Positions 34,590 through 43,603 are shown, counted from the first letter of the stretch. The stretch is 64,000 nucleotides of DNA from Coprococcus aceti (GCF_025567285.1 NZ_JAOQJT010000001.1:124001-188000), one strand, 5' to 3'. Translations and numbers: made by a program. Notes: generated by a model not told the origin, from the letters alone.

Positions 34590-35570
34590 CTATTCAATTT
34601 TCATCTCATTCAAAGACCTGAACTCATATCCCTCCTTCTCCAGGTTTGTGAGAACCGTATCAAGTGCCTGCGCATTGGACGACGACACATTGTGTATGAG
34701 AGGAATGGCTCCCGGATGATGATATTTCGCAAAATGATCAATGACATAGTCCGTCCCCGGCTGATTGTTCACATCATAATCAAGGTAAGCCATACTCCAG
34801 AATATGGTCTTATACCCCATATCCTTAGCCAGCTGCAGAACCTGTTCACTGTACTCACCGCTCGGCGGTCTGAAATACATATCCATTTCATACCCAGTTT
34901 CATTCCTCATAAAGTCTGAGCACTCCTTTAACTCACTTTTCTGCTCCTCCACACTCTTCTCCGGCATGCACGGATGATGCACCGTGTGGTTTCCCACCTG
35001 ATGTCCCTCCTCCTTCATCCTCTTTACTATATCCGGATTGTCCCTTATGTAAGTCATCGTCACGAAGAAGCAGCCCTTTGCATTGTGCTTTTTAAGCACA
35101 TCCAGCATCTGCTCTGTATATCCGTTCTCGTACCCACAGTCAAATGTCAGATACATCACCTTTTCATTCTTCTCAGCACACACTCTGTCCACGTAGAACG
35201 CATCGTACTGCTCCAGCGGAAAGCTGTTGTCACAGCCACTCATTCCATGATTTTTGTCCCGCACTATGTACCATGAATATTTCTTTGTCGATATCTGGCT
35301 GTAATCCCTGAGTCTGGTCATATCCTCACCCCGACTCTCCCCGTCTGTGTCCGTGTTACTCTCCACATCTTCCGTCTTGTCTCCCGATTTTTCTTTTCCT
35401 TCCGCATCACCTTCCCCATTCTTCGCACCGTCCGCCTGACACTCTGCGTCCCCCGGAGTCGCCACCATCTTGGACAGATCCTCCTTGTCATATATGGAGC
35501 ATCCGCTGAGCACGGCTCCGATCACGCAGGCAGCATACAGTCCTGCTATCAAGTACAGCTTTCTCACCAT
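34590..35570 (-). CDS. PdaA-like polysaccharide deacetylase lipoprotein
   Basis: A 326-residue protein with a lipoprotein signal (lipobox LSGC, Cys near residue 24) and a low-complexity acidic linker to ~100. The catalytic domain is NodB-like: motif 1 LTFDCGYENGYT, motif 2 GNHTVHHP (zinc His residues), then FRPPSGEYSEQV and FWSMAYLDYD. The flanking pattern (YSWYIVRDKNHGM, PGAIPLIHNVSSSNA) is that of PdaA, which removes acetyl groups from MurNAc during spore cortex formation. In vegetative Lachnospiraceae a general wall-modifying role is equally possible. It is 84 bases downstream of the next gene on the same strand. Confidence 0.88.
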   Translation of the reverse strand: MVRKLYLIAGLYAACVIGAVLSGCSIYDKEDLSKMVATPGDAECQADGAKNGEGDAEGKEKSGDKTEDVESNTDTDGESRGEDMTRLRDYSQISTKKYSWYIVRDKNHGMSGCDNSFPLEQYDAFYVDRVCAEKNEKVMYLTFDCGYENGYTEQMLDVLKKHNAKGCFFVTMTYIRDNPDIVKRMKEEGHQVGNHTVHHPCMPEKSVEEQKSELKECSDFMRNETGYEMDMYFRPPSGEYSEQVLQLAKDMGYKTIFWSMAYLDYDVNNQPGTDYVIDHFAKYHHPGAIPLIHNVSSSNAQALDTVLTNLEKEGYEFRSLNEMKIE

Positions 35571-35654
35571 CTACCATCCTGAATTTATTGGCTTCTGCAG
35601 GCTGTTCTCACCCGCATTTCATCTGCAGCCCACCTGCACATGTCCACTCGCCGG

Positions 35655-36353
35655 TTATCCATCCGCCAGCATCTTCTTCATGATCCCGTCAAGCAGAGCA
35701 TCATAATCTGACTTATCACTCCGCTGTGCTTTCCGCGCAGGCTTCGCCTTTCTTTTTATCCTGTCATTTTTATCTGTCTCACTGCATGCTGCCATGGCCT
35801 CAACAGTATCCTGCTTCGTCGTCTGTTTCTCTTCTTCCTTTTTCAATCTGTTTGCCAGGCTGTTGCCCAGATAATTTCTGGCGCTGTCACGCAGAGTCCT
35901 CATATGCCATTCACAATTCCACTGGTTATGAGCAGCCACCAGCACTATGCAGGCTGCCAGTCCACACCCCAGCATCTTCAATGTCTCCACGCCATCGCCT
36001 ACTACATAATATTGATACGCCGCTGCAAATATGCCTGTCCCAGCTGCGGCCACTCCCATATTTTTCACAAATCCATTCCACACATTTATCGGTATAAAAC
36101 CTATCTTCAGCCTGTCTATGTACTTGTCCACAAATGCGGCAGTGTCATGTATGTTCACATCCAGCGATGTTATATCCTCATACCGCCTGCGCATCTCCAT
36201 CAATTGTTTTTTCCGCGTCGTTCCCATGCGCTCAGCCGCCTTTGCCAGTCTTGCAAGATAACTGCTCATCACAGCCCGTCCTGTCAGCCCTATACACCCA
36301 CACACTATCATCACATACATACACACATTCTGATTCAACAAAATTTCAAACAT
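35655..36353 (-). CDS. Membrane protein of unknown function
   Basis: A 232-residue protein, not recognised. It has an N-terminal membrane helix (about 9-30), a basic segment with several Arg/Lys-rich stretches, two closely spaced helices around 98-142 (MGVAAAGTGIFAAAYQYYVV, LGCGLAACIVLVAAH), and a long charged cytoplasmic tail ending YDALLDGIMKKMLADG. A plausible promoter is at 36436-36465. It lies upstream of the PdaA-like gene and may be co-transcribed with it. Confidence 0.6.
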   Translation of the reverse strand: MFEILLNQNVCMYVMIVCGCIGLTGRAVMSSYLARLAKAAERMGTTRKKQLMEMRRRYEDITSLDVNIHDTAAFVDKYIDRLKIGFIPINVWNGFVKNMGVAAAGTGIFAAAYQYYVVGDGVETLKMLGCGLAACIVLVAAHNQWNCEWHMRTLRDSARNYLGNSLANRLKKEEEKQTTKQDTVEAMAACSETDKNDRIKRKAKPARKAQRSDKSDYDALLDGIMKKMLADG

Positions 36354-36435
36354 AGTTTTCCCTCTCTTTTCAATTATTCGATCATATCCTGTCAGGGCTT
36401 AACCCCACATCCGTTTGGCCGGTCCGGATGGTAGT

Positions 36436-36465
36436 ATTATATGAGCGACATTCCGGGGTATACAA
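36436..36465 (-). promoter_or_regulatory. Promoter for the membrane protein gene
   Basis: Minus strand TTGTAT (36460-36465), 18-base spacer, TATAAT (36436-36441). A hairpin CATCCG/CGGATG follows in the leader near 36402-36425. Confidence 0.45.
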
Positions 36466-36486
36466 TTATTTTCGCTCGACAAATGT

Positions 36487-36515
36487 TTGTCTTTTGCATG
36501 CTCTTTTGATATACT
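36487..36515 (+). promoter_or_regulatory. Promoter of the TSCPD-murG unit
   Basis: TTGTCT (36487-36492), 17-base spacer, TATACT (36510-36515), about 90 bases before the TSCPD gene. Confidence 0.5.
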
Positions 36516-36606
36516 TCAAGATGAAAAAAGCAGGATACATACATCTTAGAATGTATCAGCGAATATTAAAATGATTGGTTAAGTACAATAGAAAAGAGGT
36601 ATTGTT

Positions 36607-36855
36607 ATGGTTTATAAGACTAAAGGAACCTGCTCTGTCGAGATCAACTTTGACGTCATCGATGGCAGGCTGCATGATGTAAAGTTCACCGGAGGTTGCA
36701 ATGGTAACCTCAAGGGTATCGGAGCTCTCGTAGAAGGCATGAAGCCAGAGGACGTCATCGCCAGACTTGAGGGCACAACCTGCGGTTTCAAGCCGACTTC
36801 ATGCCCGGATCAACTGGCTCAGGCACTCAAGCAGTATCTGGCTTCAGCACAGTAA
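36607..36855 (+). CDS. TSCPD domain protein (TIGR03905 type)
   Basis: An 82-residue protein with GGCNGNLKGIGALVEG and the signature CGFKPTSCPDQLAQAL. This is the short TSCPD family; the same domain occurs at the C-terminus of some vitamin B12-dependent ribonucleotide reductases. The conserved cysteines suggest metal or redox chemistry, but the role of the stand-alone form is unknown. It is 20 bases upstream of murG on the same strand. Confidence 0.88.
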   Translation: MVYKTKGTCSVEINFDVIDGRLHDVKFTGGCNGNLKGIGALVEGMKPEDVIARLEGTTCGFKPTSCPDQLAQALKQYLASAQ

Positions 36856-36875
36856 CAGGAGGATTAACAATCATT

Positions 36876-37949
36876 ATGAAGAGAATTATATTGACAGGCG
36901 GCGGTACAGCAGGTCATGTCACACCAAACATGGCACTTATGCCGGAGCTGAAGAAGCACGGATATGACATCCAGTACATCGGTTCATATGACGGCATGGA
37001 AAAAAAGCTTATAGAAGATATGGGCATCCCTTATCACGGCATAGCTTCAGGAAAGCTCAGAAGATACTTCTCAATGAAGAACTTCTCAGATCCGTTCAAG
37101 GTACTTAAAGGAATATCTGAAGCAAAGAAGCTCATGAAAGAGCTCAAGCCTGATGTAGTATTCTCAAAGGGAGGATTTGTCACAGTCCCTGTGGTATTTG
37201 CCGCACACTCAGCAGGTATCCCTGTGGTGATACACGAATCAGATATGACTCCCGGCCTTGCAAATAAGCTCGCCCTTCCAAAGGCGACAAAGGTATGCTG
37301 TAACTTCCCTGAGACAAAGGATCTCTTCCCTGAGGGCAAGGCAGTCGTAACCGGAACCCCTATCAGAGAGGAACTTTTCCGCGGCGATTCCGCATTTGCA
37401 TATAACTACTGCGGTTTCACTGACAACAAGCCTGTTCTCCTTATCGTGGGCGGAAGTTCAGGAAGCGTCATAATCAACAACGCAATAAGAGACAATATCG
37501 ACCGTCTTCTGGAGACCTTCAACGTCATCCACCTGTGCGGCAAGGACAATCTGGATGAATCCCTCAAGGATAAGAAGGGCTATGTCCAGTACGAATATGT
37601 AAAGAAGGAACTTGCAGGCATGCTTGCACTGTGCGATATCATCATCTCACGTGCAGGAGCCAATGCCATCTGTGAGCTTCTCGCACTCAGAAAACCGAAC
37701 ATCCTCATACCACTGTCAAAGGCTGCATCAAGAGGTGATCAGATTCTCAACGCCCAGTCATTTGAGAAGAGCGGATACAGCTATGTGATCCAGGAGGAAG
37801 AGCTTAACACAGAGTCTCTGTTCGCCGGAATAAATGAAGTGTACAACAACAAAGAGAAATATATCCAGGCTATGGAGTCCAGCAACCTGACCGACTCAAC
37901 GGGAATCATCATCAACATGATAGAGGATCTCGTAAACAGCCACGACTGA
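36876..37949 (+). CDS. murG: UDP-GlcNAc--lipid I GlcNAc transferase MurG
   Basis: A 357-residue GT-B glycosyltransferase that makes lipid II at the inner face of the membrane. Motifs include LTGGGTAGHVTPNMAL at the N-terminus, GGFVTVPVVFAAH, VVIHESDMTPG, LLIVGGSSGS and the donor site SRAGANAICELLALRKPNILIPL. Start at ATG 36876 with AGGAGG upstream; 25 earlier in-frame codons overlap the TSCPD gene and are rejected. It stands apart from the division and cell wall cluster, a common situation in Lachnospiraceae. An IS3 element lies 39 bases after its stop. Confidence 0.96.
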   Translation: MKRIILTGGGTAGHVTPNMALMPELKKHGYDIQYIGSYDGMEKKLIEDMGIPYHGIASGKLRRYFSMKNFSDPFKVLKGISEAKKLMKELKPDVVFSKGGFVTVPVVFAAHSAGIPVVIHESDMTPGLANKLALPKATKVCCNFPETKDLFPEGKAVVTGTPIREELFRGDSAFAYNYCGFTDNKPVLLIVGGSSGSVIINNAIRDNIDRLLETFNVIHLCGKDNLDESLKDKKGYVQYEYVKKELAGMLALCDIIISRAGANAICELLALRKPNILIPLSKAASRGDQILNAQSFEKSGYSYVIQEEELNTESLFAGINEVYNNKEKYIQAMESSNLTDSTGIIINMIEDLVNSHD

Positions 37950-38053
37950 TCTGCATAAGATCTGCAAAAGCAATTATAAAAAGGCAAAATAAAACTCCAC
38001 ACCGTCTAAATCATAGTGATATGTACCCAGAATCCTGGACACATATTTATGAA

Positions 38054-38941
38054 CTAGGCTGAACACATGGATGCTATCCTGTATTGTACAGGTGGCATCC
38101 ATTTTGTTTTTGCCTGAATTCTTTTGTTATTATAATAATCTATATATTCTTCAACCGCTTGTGAGAATTCTTCGAAGGAAGAATAGTCTTTCTCATAACC
38201 ATAATACATCTCATTTTTCAATCTTCCAAAGAATGTCTCCATAATACAATTGTCATAGCAATTACCTTTCCGTGACATGGATTGTACAATGCCATGTTCT
38301 TGTAAGGCATTTCTAAAATTGACATGCTGATACTGCCACCCCTGATCAGAATGAAATATTAATCCTTCGACAGAAGGAAATTTTTCAAAAGCTTTATTTA
38401 GCATTCTTTCTATCTGGCCAAGATTAGGAGTCCTAGATAAATCATATGAAATGATTTCGTTTGTATTCATATCTAACACTGGCGATATATAACACTTTCC
38501 CCATGAAAAATTGAATTGAGACACATCTGTGGTCCATTTTTGTAAAGGCGAAGTTGTGCTGAAATCTCTGCCTATTATATTATCAGCAATCTTACCAACT
38601 TGTCCCTTATAGGAATGATATTTCTCCTTTGGTCGTTTGCCGGCTAATCCTGATTCATGCATAAGACGCTGAACTCTCTTATGGTTCACCTGATACCCGC
38701 GATTAATAAGTTCCTGGTGAACCCTTCTTACGCCATATCTGCGTTTGTTCTCCTCAAAAATATTTTTTATTTCTTCTAGTACTTCTTGATTGCGTTCGGC
38801 AACAATATCGTTTCTGTTAATCTCAAAATAGTAAGTAGATTTAGCCATATGCATTGCTTTTAGGAGATACTTTAGTTGATATCCTTTTTCTCTGAGTTCT
38901 TTGATGATTGCTGCTTTTTCGCCTTGAGTTGCGCAACCCAT
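38054..38941 (-). CDS. IS3 transposase orfB (DDE integrase domain)
   Basis: A 295-residue rve-type DDE transposase catalytic domain. The triad is visible as WTTDVSQF (first Asp), LIFHSDQGWQYQH (second Asp) and NCYDNCIMETFFGRLKNE (Glu). The N-terminal helical part (YGVRRVHQELINRGYQVNHKRVQRLM) is typical of the HTH_21 domain. It overlaps orfA by 70 bases in the -1 frame and is probably made as an OrfAB fusion by programmed frameshifting at AAAAAG, although it also has its own ATG. No disruption is seen. Confidence 0.93.
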   Translation of the reverse strand: MGCATQGEKAAIIKELREKGYQLKYLLKAMHMAKSTYYFEINRNDIVAERNQEVLEEIKNIFEENKRRYGVRRVHQELINRGYQVNHKRVQRLMHESGLAGKRPKEKYHSYKGQVGKIADNIIGRDFSTTSPLQKWTTDVSQFNFSWGKCYISPVLDMNTNEIISYDLSRTPNLGQIERMLNKAFEKFPSVEGLIFHSDQGWQYQHVNFRNALQEHGIVQSMSRKGNCYDNCIMETFFGRLKNEMYYGYEKDYSSFEEFSQAVEEYIDYYNNKRIQAKTKWMPPVQYRIASMCSA

Positions 38942-39435
38942 TTTTCTTGCCTCAAGGCGATCCGTTTTTTTATTACTTCATTCTCGGCTTTGATATATTC
39001 ATTTTCAGTTCTCAAGCGTATCAGTTCTTCTCGTTCCGATTCTGTTAAAGGTAATGGATTTGTTGATTTTTTCATTCTCGGTTCCTTTGTTGGTCGTCCT
39101 TTTTTACTTTCTACCAATCCATTATATCCTTGTAATTTATATTTGTGTACCCATTGATAAAGCAGTCCTGCATTAATGCCTGCTTCTATGGCAACTTTCG
39201 TTCTTGGTGTGCCTGCAATAACCTTTGAAATCAGTTCAAGTTTTTCTTCGGGTGTCCATACCTTATTAAACACCTTATGTTTTAAAACTTCTGGACCATG
39301 TAAATCAACCAATCTGGACCATTCTCGTATATGCCTTTTGAGAGTATTGGGATTCAGCCCCTCTGGGATGTCAGGATACGAACCCGAATGATACAATTCA
39401 ACACACATCATTTTAAACTCATAACTATAACGCAT
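38872..39435 (-). CDS. IS3 transposase orfA (helix-turn-helix)
   Basis: A 187-residue DNA-binding subunit. The start is ATG 39433-39435 with GGAGGG upstream; 14 further open codons precede it. Two HTH-like segments are visible: LNPNTLKRHIREWSRL and GTPRTKVAIEAGINAGLLYQWV. A leucine-zipper-like coiled coil (SEREELIRLRTENEYIKAENEVI) follows. Near the end the frame reads GCG AAA AAG CAG, and later GAG AAA AAG GAT. Slipping back one base at either AAAAAG enters the orfB frame. Confidence 0.9.
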   Translation of the reverse strand: MRYSYEFKMMCVELYHSGSYPDIPEGLNPNTLKRHIREWSRLVDLHGPEVLKHKVFNKVWTPEEKLELISKVIAGTPRTKVAIEAGINAGLLYQWVHKYKLQGYNGLVESKKGRPTKEPRMKKSTNPLPLTESEREELIRLRTENEYIKAENEVIKKRIALRQEKWVAQLKAKKQQSSKNSEKKDIN

Positions 39436-39517
39436 AAAAATACCCTCCTTACTGGTTGTCCAGTAAAGAGGGTACATATCATAGTCGGTGTGGAGTTTTA
39501 TTGTATATTAACTATTA

Positions 39518-40012
39518 TTAGTTAGCCAGAGCCTGAAGTACAGCAGCCTTCATCGCATCGTCACACTGCTCATCTCCTATGTACAATGTAACTGTACTCT
39601 TTCCGCCTGCAGGGAAATCAAATACTGCCTTCAGTGTCTTGTCTATATATGTTCCATCTGAACCATACTTTGCAAGATCCATGCTGACCTTTGTTCCATA
39701 ATATGTGATTCTGAATCCACCGTTTGTTGTGTCCTCATAATACCATACTGTTGTCTTGGCCTTCTTATCAAGAGCGTCTCCATACGTAACACCTGTAGGA
39801 ACCTTCTTCTCTGTTCCGTTGCTCTGTACATCTGTATAGACGATCTCATTCTTCTTAAGGCTGTCTATCTTGTCCTTTGCCTCATCGTTAGTACGATACT
39901 GAATATTACCCTTTACAAATATCTGAGCTGTCTCAGGAAGAACCAGATACACACCGCCACAGATAGCTGCTACCACAATAATGGCTACAAGGATCTTAAC
40001 AAATGTCTTCAT
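39518..40012 (-). CDS. Membrane-anchored protein of unknown function
   Basis: A 164-residue protein, not recognised. One N-terminal membrane helix (about 5-25) is followed by an extracytoplasmic domain with beta-rich stretches (GFRITYYGTKVSMDL, KSTVTLYIGDEQCDD). Start at ATG 40012 with AGGAGA upstream; seven earlier codons are open. It is 40 bases after the HD-domain gene on the same strand, and its end is only 17 bases from the IS element. Confidence 0.6.
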   Translation of the reverse strand: MKTFVKILVAIIVVAAICGGVYLVLPETAQIFVKGNIQYRTNDEAKDKIDSLKKNEIVYTDVQSNGTEKKVPTGVTYGDALDKKAKTTVWYYEDTTNGGFRITYYGTKVSMDLAKYGSDGTYIDKTLKAVFDFPAGGKSTVTLYIGDEQCDDAMKAAVLQALAN

Positions 40013-40052
40013 AATTATCTCTCCTATCCACAATCAAATTCATCAATCGATA

Positions 40053-40643
40053 CTAGAACAGTTCTTTCTCAAGCTGGAATATGAAATCCTCAAGGAGCTG
40101 CATGCGTTTGCTGTACTCAAGTCGTCCAGCCTCCGTCTTACATCTCTTGATCTTTGGTTTATTGATCTTATAAAAATTCTTGATTCTGTAATATGCGCGC
40201 TTATAGCTTGCCTCGTCCTCTATAGCCGTAGCCATGGAATCCCACAGAACACTGATCGCTCCCACTTCATCCAGCAGGTCTGCATCCATAACTATCCTGC
40301 ACTCAAGTGACAGATCTGCATCAGTATCCTTCTCCTCATGGATCATGATTATCTCGCCTATCTTGGCTATCTTCTGTGGATCGACTCCCAGACTGTCAAG
40401 ATAATTGACAGCTATCTCTGCTCCGACCTCCCCATGTGGTCTCTCGTCATCCCAGCCCACATCATGAAGAAGTGCCGCGAGAACTATTATATCCAGATCT
40501 CCACCTAACTTCGACTGAAGCTTTATCGCCCATCTATACACCCGCATAGTATGTTCAAATCTGCTCCTGAATGGATAATTAGGCGGCCTACCATTAACGG
40601 CTGTCTGTTCCTTTACAAAATCAATTACTTCAGCGTAATTCAT
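40053..40643 (-). CDS. HD-domain phosphohydrolase
   Basis: A 196-residue HD superfamily protein. The metal site is FEHTMRVYRWA near residue 28 and ALLHDVGWDDERPHG near residue 57, followed by IMIHEEKDTDADLSLECRIVMDADLLDEVG. This arrangement resembles small HD hydrolases acting on nucleotides or phosphorylated metabolites. The substrate is unknown. Upstream lies an inverted repeat TATCAT/ATGATA near 40705-40721. Confidence 0.8.
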   Translation of the reverse strand: MNYAEVIDFVKEQTAVNGRPPNYPFRSRFEHTMRVYRWAIKLQSKLGGDLDIIVLAALLHDVGWDDERPHGEVGAEIAVNYLDSLGVDPQKIAKIGEIIMIHEEKDTDADLSLECRIVMDADLLDEVGAISVLWDSMATAIEDEASYKRAYYRIKNFYKINKPKIKRCKTEAGRLEYSKRMQLLEDFIFQLEKELF

Positions 40644-40782
40644 ATCCGTTTCGCCCCTTGGAAATCACTATTCTGCAGCGCATAATAACACTGCAAAAGT
40701 ATCATACTTGATGATAACATCTTTTGTGGGATTTTGCTATATTTTTTTAAATTTTTAATAAATAATGTTAAAAATAAAAAAA

Positions 40783-41048
40783 TCCATGCGATCTTCCTTC
40801 GAAGCGTCACCATAGACGTTACCTCAGCAGTTAACTCAGCCCAGGCACCCTCACGGCACACAGGAGATTCCCCTTAGTGCTGCTTCGTCTCCGACCTGAC
40901 ACGGTTCGAAGATTCCTGTTGCGCGAGACCCAGACATCAACATCACTTACTGAGGGCAGCCCTACAGCGGCCACCCCTCAGGAAGACCATCACCCCTGCT
41001 ATAGCGGATTGCAGGTACAGGGCGCCGCTACCTCCCCGGTTGCATGGA
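40783..41048 (-). ncRNA. ffs: Signal recognition particle RNA, large bacterial type
   Basis: The minus strand has the SRP domain IV core GTGTCAGGTCCGGAGACGAAGCAGCACTAAG (20-base limit aside, key parts GTCAGGTCCGGA and GAAGCAGC near 40877-40907), and GGTGCCTGGGCTGAG downstream. The 5' TCCATGC (41042-41048) pairs with the 3' GCATGGA (40783-40789), which closes a ~266-base molecule of the long Firmicute form with an Alu domain. An oligo-U tract follows at 40771-40782. The RNA binds Ffh and targets nascent membrane and secreted proteins. It follows tadA, a common gene order. Exact mature ends are inferred from the pairing. Confidence 0.93.
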
Positions 41049-41098
41049 AACTTTAAAACATATTTAATTGACTGTGCACAAGATGCACCGCAGGCTAC

Positions 41099-41127
41099 AT
41101 TATATCTGACATGCCGCCCGCCGTCAA
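41099..41127 (-). promoter_or_regulatory. Promoter of the SRP RNA gene
   Basis: Minus strand TTGACG (41122-41127), 17-base spacer, TATAAT (41099-41104). The -35 element overlaps the tadA stop codon (TGA at 41124-41126). Transcription would begin about 45 bases before the mature 5' end, so a precursor is expected. Confidence 0.7.
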
Positions 41128-41633
41128 GCATTCTTCGCTTTTCCCTGTCTCAGGTCGCGAAAAAAGCTCTTCATCATCTCACTGCATTCATCCTGCCGCA
41201 CACCACGTATAACCTCAACCTGATGATTGAACTGTTTCATGTCCAGCAGGTTTATTATGGAGCCCGCACATCCGGCCTTGGGATTCATACATCCTATCAC
41301 CACATTTGGGATACGGGCCTGCACTATGGCCCCGGCACACATCTGGCACGGTTCAAGGGTCACATACATTGTGCACTCCTCCAGCCGCCAGTCGCCGAGC
41401 TTCTTTGACGCCTGTTCTATGGCCAGTATCTCCGCATGTGCAAGTGTGGTCTTTTTCAGATTTCTCTTGTTGAAGCCCCTTGCGATTATCCTGTCATCGT
41501 GGACTATGACACAGCCTATCGGAACATCGCCATTTGCATAAGCCCTCTTTGCCTGGGCGATGGCTTTATCCATATACTTCTCATGGATACGCCGCTCCTC
41601 CGGCGTCAGCTCATCTATATTGGTATCTTCCAT
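41124..41633 (-). CDS. tadA: tRNA-specific adenosine deaminase
   Basis: A 169-residue TadA that deaminates the wobble adenosine (A34) of tRNA-Arg(ACG) to inosine. The zinc deaminase site is LAHAEILAIE (His and the catalytic Glu) and LEPCQMCAGAIVQARI (two Cys). The N-terminal extension of about 18 residues (MEDTNIDELTPEERRIHEKY) is longer than in most TadA, so initiation at Met21 is a possible alternative. AAGAGGA precedes the chosen ATG. It is directly upstream of the SRP RNA, and the two are linked by a promoter inside its 3' end. Confidence 0.93.
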   Translation of the reverse strand: MEDTNIDELTPEERRIHEKYMDKAIAQAKRAYANGDVPIGCVIVHDDRIIARGFNKRNLKKTTLAHAEILAIEQASKKLGDWRLEECTMYVTLEPCQMCAGAIVQARIPNVVIGCMNPKAGCAGSIINLLDMKQFNHQVEVIRGVRQDECSEMMKSFFRDLRQGKAKNA

Positions 41634-41652
41634 TCTCTTTATCCTCTTCTTC

Positions 41653-42651
41653 CTATCTTATATCCACTATCCAGTAGCCGAAGCTGCCGGTCTTGATATG
41701 TGTCTCCTTCTCCGGCACGAATCTGTCAAATCCAAATATCCCGGCAAGGTATTTCTCCCTCGAGGAATACACCCCCGGAACTCCAAGTATGTAACTGACG
41801 CGGTCATCATCTGGGGAAAATATGACTTTGCCAAACATCAGGTATTTGTAGCTGTAATACCCGTGTGTCAGGAAGCTGTTCACCCCGAGCTTCCAGTTGC
41901 ACATGTCCAGCAGACCTATGTCATTCGGGGATATCTTCACGCTCTCTATGACGCTGTCCAGCCCGTCATCCAGGGAGCTTCCCGGAAGAAGTGGCAGACG
42001 TTCATAGTTCTCAAACATTTTGTCTATCGCCGTTCCGGTCTCGGAGGTCTCGACCTCATCAGAACATACAGGCTCCGCCGGTGCAGCACAGCTCTCAAGC
42101 TCCAACTCTGCCGTGACCGTATCTGTTATGGAGGCCTCTCTCACCGCCTCGCTCAGTTCCTCAGCATCGCGGCCCGCACGTTTCGCATCCCACATTCTGG
42201 AATAATCTATCACACTGTCCGTCCAGGACGAACAGAATATATCGCTGTCGTAATACTCCTGCCCCATATTTCCATCCGGCTGTATACGCCTTATGACGAT
42301 ACCGGCAAATGCAGTCACAGGCCGTCCGCTCTCCATGACATCATCCCAGCAGAATGAGAAGCACTCCTCACCGTGTCCATTTCTGAGTCTCATCTTACCG
42401 ACGAGCACCGGCAGAGGGATCATCACGGGTTCATTTGTCTGTTCACCGCCCACTGCGCCTTCGTCGGCCAGCGTCTCCCTGTAAATGAACACGCCATAGA
42501 TTTCCTCTCTGCTGTTCATTCCGTTTCTCAGTCCAACCGTGAGTCTTCCCGTTCTCCCCACCTTTGCCACCTTGGCAAATCCTGAATTTTCACATTTGTA
42601 TCCGTCGTGATACCTGTAAATATACGATATAAATCGGTTCCAGTACACCAT
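41653..42651 (-). CDS. DUF6128-like protein of unknown function
   Basis: A 332-residue protein starting MVYWNRFISYIYRYHDGYKCENSG. The C-terminal ~100 residues (IGLLDMCNWKLGVNSFLTHGYYSYKYLMFGKV, then GVPGVYSSREKYLAGIFGF and GSFGYWIVDI) match what I recall of DUF6128, a family found mainly in Lachnospiraceae. The middle is acidic and probably disordered. No signal peptide or membrane segment is visible. It is 19 bases upstream of tadA on the same strand. Function is unknown. Confidence 0.65.
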   Translation of the reverse strand: MVYWNRFISYIYRYHDGYKCENSGFAKVAKVGRTGRLTVGLRNGMNSREEIYGVFIYRETLADEGAVGGEQTNEPVMIPLPVLVGKMRLRNGHGEECFSFCWDDVMESGRPVTAFAGIVIRRIQPDGNMGQEYYDSDIFCSSWTDSVIDYSRMWDAKRAGRDAEELSEAVREASITDTVTAELELESCAAPAEPVCSDEVETSETGTAIDKMFENYERLPLLPGSSLDDGLDSVIESVKISPNDIGLLDMCNWKLGVNSFLTHGYYSYKYLMFGKVIFSPDDDRVSYILGVPGVYSSREKYLAGIFGFDRFVPEKETHIKTGSFGYWIVDIR

Positions 42652-42739
42652 AGATAATCCTCCTCTCCCTTCCGGAATTATGCGTCCTTTTCCGGGGGCT
42701 TTATCAATTATCTATGATTCTGTCTCACCACCTATGACA

Positions 42740-43603
42740 TTATTTGTCCGTGAGAATGTCGCTCAAAGCTGCAAATTCCGCCAGGCTCAAACTTTCTCCA
42801 CGGATATTTGCTGATATTCCAAGGGATTCCAAAGCCTTTGCGATCTGCTCCTTGGCAAATGACAGCTCTCCGCTGTTGGCTATACCATTCTGGAGAGTCT
42901 TTCTTCTCTGGTTAAATGATGCTCTTATCAGCCGGAACATGAGCTGCTCGTCCTTCACCTTGACCGGCGGCTCCTGGTATCTGTTCAGTCTGATGACCGC
43001 TGAGCCCACACCCGGTCTCGGTATAAAGCAGTTTGGCGGAACATTTGCCACTATATACGGCTCGGCATAATACTGAACTGCCAGGGACAGTGCTCCGTAA
43101 TCCTTGGTTCCCGGGCCCACCTGCATGCGGTCCGCAACCTCCTTCTGCACCATGACCGTCACTGAGAGAAGCGGCACATGCTTCTCGAAAAGTCCCATGA
43201 TGATCGGTGTGGTTATATAGTATGGGAGATTCGCAACCACCTTGATAGGCCTGCCGCCATTTCTCTCCTCCACGATCTTGTTGATATCCACCTTCAGTAT
43301 GTCATCGTTGATGATGGTCACATTGTCGTACTCCGCAAGGGTCTCGTCCAGAATAGGGAGAAGATTCTTGTCTATCTCCACCGCCACAACCTGTCCGGCA
43401 CTCTCCGCAAGATACTGGGTCATGGTTCCTATTCCCGGACCTATCTCCAGCACGCAGTCGTCCTTCGTGATGTCCGCTGCGCTGATTATCTTATTTATGA
43501 CATGGGCATCTATGAGGAAATTCTGACCGAACTTCTTCTGAAATGCAAATTCGTATTTCTTTATCGTCTCTATCGTAACCTGTGGATTGCTTAACTTCTC
43601 CAT
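42740..43603 (-). CDS. rsmA: 16S rRNA dimethyladenosine transferase
   Basis: A 287-residue RsmA/KsgA, which dimethylates two adjacent adenines at the 3' end of 16S rRNA. Motifs include KKFGQNFLIDAHVINKII, the SAM-binding VLEIGPGIGTMTQYLAE, NLPYYITTPIIM and a C-terminal helical domain (FNQRRKTLQNGI). Start at ATG 43603 after AGGAAAGGAC; 31 further upstream codons are open, but they read through the inverted repeat at 43624-43739 and are rejected. tatD lies upstream, a frequent pairing. Confidence 0.96.
   Translation of the reverse strand: MEKLSNPQVTIETIKKYEFAFQKKFGQNFLIDAHVINKIISAADITKDDCVLEIGPGIGTMTQYLAESAGQVVAVEIDKNLLPILDETLAEYDNVTIINDDILKVDINKIVEERNGGRPIKVVANLPYYITTPIIMGLFEKHVPLLSVTVMVQKEVADRMQVGPGTKDYGALSLAVQYYAEPYIVANVPPNCFIPRPGVGSAVIRLNRYQEPPVKVKDEQLMFRLIRASFNQRRKTLQNGIANSGELSFAKEQIAKALESLGISANIRGESLSLAEFAALSDILTDK

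Larger units (their letters stand above)
37989..39501 (-). mobile_element. IS3 family insertion sequence
   Basis: A complete-looking element of about 1.51 kb. Both ends carry the inverted repeat ATAAAACTCCACACCG (left from 37989, right ending 39501), and the similarity extends further inward with a shared GATATGTACCC. It encodes orfA and orfB on the minus strand in overlapping frames, as in IS3 family members. It sits between murG and a convergent membrane protein gene. I see no clear 3-4 bp target duplication, so the exact ends may be off by a base or two. Confidence 0.9.
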
